A DNA stretch of 55,833 nt from Agrococcus beijingensis (lineage in GTDB: Bacteria > Actinomycetota > Actinomycetes > Actinomycetales > Microbacteriaceae): the NCBI RefSeq assembly GCF_030758955.1, contig NZ_CP132360.1, positions 1,275,481 through 1,331,313 of the forward strand, given 5' to 3'. Below are positions 51,432-55,833 of the stretch, piece after piece. The translations under genes were made by a program, and so were the position numbers. The number at the start of each line of letters is the position of its first letter. The stretch's first letter is position 1. A model generated the notes under the pieces. That model saw nothing but the letters and a program-made list of their open reading frames with translations, was not told where the DNA came from and ran no database searches.

Positions 51432-51923
51432 GTGGCACTGACCTTCGACCCGTTCCGCGAGATGGACCGCATGGCGGCACGACTGCTGACCGGCAGCGGC
51501 GGCTCCGCAGGCTCCAGCTGGATGCCGATGGACCTCTACCGCTCTGACGACCACTACGTGGTGCACGTCGACCTGCCCGGCATCGATCCGGGCTCGATCG
51601 ACCTCGGCGTCGATGCCGGCACGCTGACGATCCAGGCCGAGCGCACGATCGGCGGCGGCGACCAGCGGCAGTGGATCGCGCAGGAGCGGCCCGCCGGCCG
51701 CTACATCCGGCAGCTGAGCCTCGGCTCCGACGTCGACCTCGACGCCATCGAGGCCTCGTACGAGCACGGCGTGCTCACGCTCACGATCCCGGTCGCCGAG
51801 CGCGCGAAGCCGCGCAAGATCGAGGTGCAGCAGGGCGGCGGCCGCACGCAGATCGACGCCGGCAGCGGCTCGAGTTCGGGCGAGGGCTCGAACGCCCGGG
51901 CCCAGGCGGGCTCGACGAGCTGA
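51432..51923 (+). CDS. hsp20: Small heat-shock protein Hsp20 (alpha-crystallin family)
   Basis: 163 aa ATP-independent holdase. N-terminal FDPFREMDRM, then the alpha-crystallin domain (~35-130): MPMDLYRSDDHYVVHVDLPGI, IQAERTIGG, and the closing GVLTLTIPVAERAKPRKIEV with the conserved GVLTLTIP. The C-terminal ~35 residues are Gly/Ser-rich. The GTG start follows GAGGAGGTGG; six upstream codons of the longer frame are rejected because they contain this SD. Regulation by HrcA through the upstream CIRCE is expected. Confidence 0.95.
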   Translation: MALTFDPFREMDRMAARLLTGSGGSAGSSWMPMDLYRSDDHYVVHVDLPGIDPGSIDLGVDAGTLTIQAERTIGGGDQRQWIAQERPAGRYIRQLSLGSDVDLDAIEASYEHGVLTLTIPVAERAKPRKIEVQQGGGRTQIDAGSGSSSGEGSNARAQAGSTS

Positions 51924-51942
51924 CGCGGCACGCCGCGAGCGC

Positions 51943-51975
51943 AGGCGGTGCAGGCCCAACGGGCCGGCACCGCCT
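51943..51975. terminator. Bidirectional terminator between hsp20 and the gene ending at 52000
   Basis: AGGCGGTGC/GCACCGCCT (9 bp) with an inner GGCCC/GGGCC stem separated by one A·G mismatch and an AAC loop: a 33-nt hairpin between convergent genes. Confidence 0.75.
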
Positions 51976-51999
51976 CTGTGCGTACGGCGCAGGCTCCGG

Positions 52000-52545
52000 T
52001 CAGCGGCTCCAGACTCCGTCGAGCGCGAGGAACGCGGTCGAGCGCGGCGGCTCGGCGGTCTCGTCGACGCGCGGCTCGCCGGCGAGCGCGACCCCGTCGA
52101 GCTCGATCGAGCCGCGCCGGCACGGCAGCAGCCGCAGCGCCAGGCTGTGCTCGACGCCGTCGAGCTCGAGCTCGTCGGTCGCGACGGCCCGCTCGCCCAG
52201 CACGTCGTCGATGCGCACCTCGATGCCGACCGCCCGCGCCACGAGCCCGGACTCCGACAGCTCGACCGCGACCTCGTCGGTGCGCACGTCGACCTGCGAC
52301 CAGTCGAGCCCCGCGGCCTCGGGCAGGTGCCGCACGAAGCGGCCCGACAGCCACGACGTCAGGCCCGGGTCGATGCCGATCACCCGCACGAGCCCCGCGT
52401 GCCAGAGGATCAGCGCCGTGCCCGACCCCATCGGCGACTCGTCGACGCGCCAGACCGACGCGAGCGTCACCGTCTCGTCGCCGTCGAGCAGCTGCACCGT
52501 CGGGTTCGCGCCGCGGAGGATGGGGGTTCTGGGGGTCTCGGTCAC
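52000..52545 (-). CDS. Conserved hypothetical protein
   Basis: 181 aa, probably cytoplasmic and beta-rich, with no membrane segment: LLDGDETVTLASVWRVDE, GTALILWHAGLVRVIGID, VAVELSESGLVARAVGIEVR, LALRLLPCRRGSIELDGV. I do not recognise the family. The GTG at 52545 is chosen because a -10 box lies 7 nt upstream; the longer frame has no signal. It converges with hsp20 across a clear terminator and is divergent from the uridine-kinase-like gene. Confidence 0.75.
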   Translation of the reverse strand: MTETPRTPILRGANPTVQLLDGDETVTLASVWRVDESPMGSGTALILWHAGLVRVIGIDPGLTSWLSGRFVRHLPEAAGLDWSQVDVRTDEVAVELSESGLVARAVGIEVRIDDVLGERAVATDELELDGVEHSLALRLLPCRRGSIELDGVALAGEPRVDETAEPPRSTAFLALDGVWSR

Positions 52546-52552
52546 TCCCACG

Positions 52553-52558
52553 ACGCTA
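52553..52558 (-). promoter_or_regulatory. -10 box of the hypothetical gene at 52545
   Basis: TAGCGT on the minus strand, 7 nt before the GTG start. Confidence 0.45.
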
Positions 52559-52694
52559 CTCGGATGCGTCGGGTCCGGTCGCCACCGCAGCACCGGTCGC
52601 GACCGTGGTCGCTGGGCGCCCTCCGCTCGCGAAGCGGGCGCCCGGCCCGCTCACGATGCGGGCGCGAGGCCCCGCGTCCGGCAGAATGCTCCTC

Positions 52695-53294
52695 ATGCCT
52701 GACGCCGCCGAGCCCCTCGCGAAGGTCGTGCTCATCGGCGGCGCGTCGGGCTCCGGCAAGTCGCGCATCGCCGAGCTGAGCGGCTTGCCGATCCTCCGCC
52801 TCGACGACTTCTACCGCGAGGGCGACGACCCCGCCCTCCCCCGCCTCGACAGCGGCGAGGCCGACTGGGATCACCCCGCATCGTGGCACCGCGACCGCGC
52901 GCTCGACGCGCTCGAGCAGCTCGCGCGCACCGGCCGCACGGCCGCACCGGTCTACGACATCTCCCGCAGCGCATCCGCCGGCACCCACGAGGTGACGCTC
53001 GGCGGCGCCACCCGCTTCGTGGCGGAGGGCATCTTCGTCGCCGAGGTGGTGGCCGAGGCGCGCCGCCGCGGCATCCTCGCCGAAGCGCTGTGCGTGCGCC
53101 GCTCGCGCTGGGTGACGATGGGCCTGCGCTTCGCCCGCGACCTGCGCGAGCACCGCAAGAGCCCGGCGTTCCTGGTGAAGCGCGGGCTGATCCTCGCGGG
53201 CCGCGAGCCGGCGATCGTCAAGGCGCTGACGGATGCGGGGTGCCGGCCCGTGCGCGTGCGCACCGCCACGCGCATGCTCGCCCGCGCCCGCTGA
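52695..53294 (+). CDS. Uridine kinase-like P-loop NTPase
   Basis: 199 aa. Walker A VVLIGGASGSGKSRIAE near residue 15, then LRLDDFYREGDDP and DWDHPASWHRD, the pattern of uridine/cytidine or panthothenate-type kinases (the DDFY acid and following Asp bind nucleoside and metal), and RFVAEGIFVAEVV. The C-terminal part has a basic stretch (RRSRWVTMGLRFARDLREHRK) typical of the lid region. Nucleoside substrate inferred from family only. The ATG at 52695 follows a CAGAAT box by 7 nt; an in-frame ATG at 52686 is an alternative. Confidence 0.87.
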   Translation: MPDAAEPLAKVVLIGGASGSGKSRIAELSGLPILRLDDFYREGDDPALPRLDSGEADWDHPASWHRDRALDALEQLARTGRTAAPVYDISRSASAGTHEVTLGGATRFVAEGIFVAEVVAEARRRGILAEALCVRRSRWVTMGLRFARDLREHRKSPAFLVKRGLILAGREPAIVKALTDAGCRPVRVRTATRMLARAR

Positions 53295-53371
53295 GGCGGC
53301 GGCCGGCCCACCCTGCCCCCAGCGGGGCCCGCCCCAGCCGCGGCCGCGGCCGCGGCTGCCCCGCACTTCGA

Positions 53372-53465
53372 CGCACAACGCAAGCCGCCGGCCCGGATCT
53401 CGGGGGATCCGGGCCGGGCGGCCCTCGTTCGCCGCGGAACACGGTCGACGGGCTTGCGTTGTGCG
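53372..53465. repeat. Nested palindromic intergenic element, copy 2
   Basis: Outer arms CGCACAACGCAAGCC (53372-53386) and its perfect complement (53451-53465). A perfect 12-bp inner hairpin (CCGGCCCGGATC at 53388-53399 with 53406-53417, 6-nt loop) lies next to the left arm, then a 33-nt spacer containing GCCGCGG. Compared with copy 1 the order arm-spacer-hairpin-arm is reversed, so the copies are in opposite orientation. It lies between convergent genes (uridine kinase-like and ABC permease). Confidence 0.85.
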
Positions 53466-53490
53466 GAGGCGCCTGCGCAGCGCCGCGCCG

Positions 53491-54786
53491 CTACTCGTAG
53501 CGGAGCGCCTCGATCGGCTGCAGCGACGACGCGCGGCGGGCCGGCAGCGTGCCGGCGAGGAACGCGATGCCCATCACGACGGCCATGATCAGCGCGATCG
53601 ACAGCGGCTCGAAGCGCACGATCTCGAGGCCGGGCAGCTCGGCGAAGAGCCCCTGCGCGAGGATCGGGCTGACGGTCACCCCGAGCAGGATCGCGACCCC
53701 CGCGCCGAGCGCGCTGCCGAGGAAGCCGATGAAGACGGCCTCCATCGAGAACAGCCCGAACACCTTGCCCGAGCGCATGCCCATCGCCTTCATCAGGCCG
53801 ATCTCGCGGGTGCGCTCCTGCACGCTCATCAGCAGCGTGTTGACGATGCCGAAGCCCGCCGCCAGCAGCGCGATGACCGCGAAGGCGTTGAGGATGCCGG
53901 TGACCACGTCGATCACGGTCTTGAACGTGCCGATCTGGTCGGCGACCGTCATGCCCGAGAAGCCCTCGGCCAGCAGGTCGTCCTTGATCGCCGCGATCTG
54001 CTCCGGGGTCGAGGCAGGGTCGATCGAGGCGTTCACCGCCAGGTAGACCGGCGACACATCGCCGACCATGCCCGTCTGCTGCGCTTCGCGCACGGCATCC
54101 GCGAGCGCCAGGTTGGTCTCGGCGCCCAGCTCGAGCAGGCCGGGGTTCATGACCCCGACGACGACCGCACCGACCTCGTGGTGCGAGCCCACGGCATCCG
54201 TCACCCCGAGGGTGCCCGTCTCGCCGATCATGGCGCCGGCGTCGGCGAAGCCCAGCGCGTCGACGTAGTCGAGGGGCAGCTGCACCTGGGGCTCGGCCAC
54301 GTCGGCGACCGCGGTGCCCGCGGCCAGGTCGGGCACGAACGCGCCCGTGGCGAGGTCGAGCGGCAGCTGGTACTGCTCGGAGCCGCCCGCCTCGATGTAG
54401 TCGACCTGCAGCGAGATCATCGGCGTCACCTCGGTGATGCCGGCGACACCCGCGATGGCGTCGAGGTCGGACTCGTTCATGCCTCCCGGCACGAACCCGG
54501 GAGGGCCGTCGACCGCGGCGGCGCCGCCGGTCGCCCGCTCCGGGTCGTAGAGCGACGGGCCGTCGTCGACCGGGCCGTCCTCGGGCGCGGCCGTCACGGA
54601 GAGCACGCCGGGGGCGCCGATCGCGCCGACCTGGCTGTCGATGAAGCTCGACACACCGGCGCCGATGGCGCTGGTGATCGTGAGGGTGAACGCTCCGATG
54701 AAGATGGCGATCACCGTCAGCGAGGTGCGCAGCTTGCTGCGGAACGTGTTCTGCACCGCCGAGGCGATGACGTCGCGGGCCCTCAT
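53491..54786 (-). CDS. MacB/FtsX-type ABC transporter permease
   Basis: 431 aa. One N-terminal membrane helix (TVIAIFIGAFTLTITSAIGAG, ~24-44), a ~230-residue extracellular MacB_PCD-like domain, then three helices (~285-315, ~335-365, ~385-410) of an FtsX domain: LIKAMGMRSG-type loop GLMKAMGMRSGKVFGLF and LPARRASSLQPIEALRYE, the classic C-terminal signature. It would form a mechanotransmitting exporter or lipoprotein/peptide efflux unit with the adjacent ATPase; no MacA-like adaptor is present, as usual in Gram-positives. The ATG overlaps the ATPase stop (ATGA). Confidence 0.93.
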   Translation of the reverse strand: MRARDVIASAVQNTFRSKLRTSLTVIAIFIGAFTLTITSAIGAGVSSFIDSQVGAIGAPGVLSVTAAPEDGPVDDGPSLYDPERATGGAAAVDGPPGFVPGGMNESDLDAIAGVAGITEVTPMISLQVDYIEAGGSEQYQLPLDLATGAFVPDLAAGTAVADVAEPQVQLPLDYVDALGFADAGAMIGETGTLGVTDAVGSHHEVGAVVVGVMNPGLLELGAETNLALADAVREAQQTGMVGDVSPVYLAVNASIDPASTPEQIAAIKDDLLAEGFSGMTVADQIGTFKTVIDVVTGILNAFAVIALLAAGFGIVNTLLMSVQERTREIGLMKAMGMRSGKVFGLFSMEAVFIGFLGSALGAGVAILLGVTVSPILAQGLFAELPGLEIVRFEPLSIALIMAVVMGIAFLAGTLPARRASSLQPIEALRYE

Positions 54787-55484
54787 GCCGTCACCTCCAC
54801 GAGCTCGGGCGCGATCTCGAGGCCGTCGCGCAGGTGGATCTGCCGGTCGCAGCGGGCCGCGAGCTCCTCGTCGTGCGTGACGATCACGAGCGTGATCCCC
54901 TGGGTGCGGTTGAGGTCGAAGAGGATGTCCTCGACCGTGCGGCCGGTGACGGAGTCGAGGTTGCCGGTCGGCTCGTCGGCGAAGATCACCTTCGGCTCGG
55001 TGATGAGCGCCCGGGCGATCACGGCCCGCTGCTTCTGCCCGCCCGAGAGCGCGGTGGCGCGGTTGCCCGCCTTGTCGTCGAGCTCGAGCGCGCGGAGCGC
55101 CGCCATGCCGCGCTCGGTGCGCTCGCGCTTGCCGAGCCCTGCGATCTTGAGCGGCAGCACGACGTTCTCGAGCACGGTCGCGTCGGGCACGAGGAAGAAC
55201 TGCTGGAAGACGAAGCCGAAGTCCTCGTTGCGCAGGCGGTGGATCGCTGCCGTGCCGAGGCCGGTCGCGTCGGTGCCGTCGATCGCGAGGCTGCCGGCGT
55301 CGGGGGCGTCGAGCAGGGCGAGGATGTGCATGAGGGTCGACTTGCCCGAGCCGCTCTTGCCGATGATGGCGAGCGACTCACCGCGCTGCACCTGCAGCGT
55401 CACGCCCTTCAGCGCGTCGAACCGGCTGTCGCCGGAGCCGTAGGACTTGTGGATGTTCTGTGCATCGAGCACGAGGTCGGGCAT
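54783..55484 (-). CDS. MacB/LolD-type ABC transporter ATP-binding protein
   Basis: 233 aa. Walker A GKSGSGKSTLMHILALLD, Q-loop FVFQQFFLVPDATV, signature LSGGQKQRAVIARALI, Walker B VIFADEPTGNLDS and switch VTHDEELAARCDR are all intact; the FQQFxL and GNLDS segments identify the MacB/LolD/FtsE subgroup. It drives the FtsX-type permease, overlapping by ATGA. The ATG has a GGAG 7-10 nt upstream. A palindrome and a 20-bp tandem array lie further upstream and may take part in its regulation. Confidence 0.95.
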   Translation of the reverse strand: MPDLVLDAQNIHKSYGSGDSRFDALKGVTLQVQRGESLAIIGKSGSGKSTLMHILALLDAPDAGSLAIDGTDATGLGTAAIHRLRNEDFGFVFQQFFLVPDATVLENVVLPLKIAGLGKRERTERGMAALRALELDDKAGNRATALSGGQKQRAVIARALITEPKVIFADEPTGNLDSVTGRTVEDILFDLNRTQGITLVIVTHDEELAARCDRQIHLRDGLEIAPELVEVTA

Positions 55485-55565
55485 GGCCGCTCCTGGTTGG
55501 GGGGAGTCGCGGAACTCGCGACGACTTGATCCTGCTCCTGCGGCATCTGCCGGGGCAGGGGGTTG

Positions 55566-55586
55566 ACCGGAGGGTTATCCCCCGGT
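55566..55586. promoter_or_regulatory. Palindromic candidate operator of the ABC exporter operon
   Basis: ACCGG-N11-CCGGT, a 21-bp imperfect palindrome (8 of 10 arm positions match) ~80 bp upstream of the ATPase gene. Confidence 0.35.
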
Positions 55587-55610
55587 TCACCGCCGCGGGC
55601 CGGCTCGGGA

Positions 55611-55770
55611 GCCGCCACTCGAACGCCGGAAGCGCCAGTCAGACGCGGGACGCGCCAGTCAGGTGCGGGAGGCGCCAGTCAGGTGCGGGAGGCGCCGCTC
55701 AGGTGCGGGAGGCGCCAGTCAGGTGCGGGAGGCGCCAGTCAGACGCGGGAGGCGCCACTCGACGGGCAGG
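55611..55770. repeat. 20-bp-period tandem repeat array
   Basis: About eight consecutive units with exact 20-bp period and consensus GGCGCCAGTCAGGTGCGGGA. The central units (55651-55750) are nearly identical, varying at positions 1, 6 and 12-13 (AGGTG/AGACG); the outer two (55611-55630, 55751-55770) are degenerate. The period is not a multiple of three, so it does not encode a regular peptide. The rest of the 307-bp gap (55485-55791) holds no gene. Confidence 0.92.
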
Positions 55771-55791
55771 CGGGGCGGGGCGGGCGGGGGG

Positions 55792-55833
55792 TCAGGCGGA
55801 GTCGCCGTCGCGCTCGTCGACCATCTGCTCCTT
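55792..55833 (-). CDS. 3' end of a gene running off the window
   Basis: On the minus strand the last 42 bases read in frame as KEQMVDERDGDSA followed by TGA. Thirteen residues are too few to identify the protein. The call rests on a charged, soluble-looking C-terminus and on its position beyond the repeat array, and may be chance. Confidence 0.35.
   Translation of the reverse strand, partial: KEQMVDERDGDSA

Noticed and set aside
55611..55770. CRISPR array
   Set aside because: The units are directly adjacent with a 20-bp period and no unique spacers, and no cas genes are present.

Overview
The window is very GC-rich, densely packed bacterial DNA. Codon use, frequent GTG/TTG starts, the UPF0182–YlbL–DUF2342–UvrD2–NudC–AdnAB block, DUF3107/DUF3039 genes and both HspR and HrcA operators place it in the Actinomycetota, most likely the family Microbacteriaceae. 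The genus is not determined; an Agrococcus-like organism is a guess. I see no phage, IS element or CRISPR array; it reads as ordinary chromosome.

Positions 1-19.6 kb match the order of the Mycobacterium tuberculosis Rv3211-Rv3193c block as I remember it: DEAD-box helicase, ferritin-like protein, DUF3107, the AdnA/AdnB break-resection helicase-nuclease, a kinase-like protein, NudC, a short UvrD2, an E1/cyclodehydratase-like protein, a DUF2342 metalloprotease-like protein, the Lon-like PDZ protease YlbL and a UPF0182 membrane protein. An initiator tRNA gene with its own promoter and terminator follows.

Positions 19.8-32.5 kb hold housekeeping and envelope genes: SRPBCC, AIM24, MTH1187-type thiamine binder, nitrilase, aminotransferase, HtrA-type protease, DUF3039, nicotinate phosphoribosyltransferase, a lipoprotein deacetylase and a four-gene OpuC-type osmoprotectant ABC operon joined by ATGA overlaps. 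Positions 32.6-41.2 kb carry murI-rph-rdgB, a decayed manganese-permease 3' end directly before an MntR-type regulator, DedA, tRNA-Leu, and a run of dehydrogenases and small redox enzymes. Positions 41.2-55.8 kb carry a second DEAD-box helicase with an unusual hydrophobic tail, a CYP152-type P450 with OleT-like residues, ClpB without its N-domain under a perfect HAIR operator, Hsp20 under a CIRCE element, a penicillin-binding-type carboxypeptidase and a MacB/FtsX-type ABC exporter.

Most promising observations: (1) two copies of a nested palindromic intergenic element, each between convergent genes and in opposite orientation; (2) a 20-bp-period tandem array at the right edge; (3) the remnant of a Mn ABC permease beside mntR; (4) an OleT-like fatty-acid P450; (5) a DEAD-box helicase ending in a possible membrane segment; (6) an AdnA whose Fe-S motif has one Cys replaced by Arg; (7) strong over-representation of GGATGCG/CGCATCC; (8) widespread leaderless promoter architecture, including one symmetric -10 shared by two divergent genes. 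Start codons were chosen using -10 boxes, Shine-Dalgarno (SD) sequences and overlaps, and several differ from the longest open frame.
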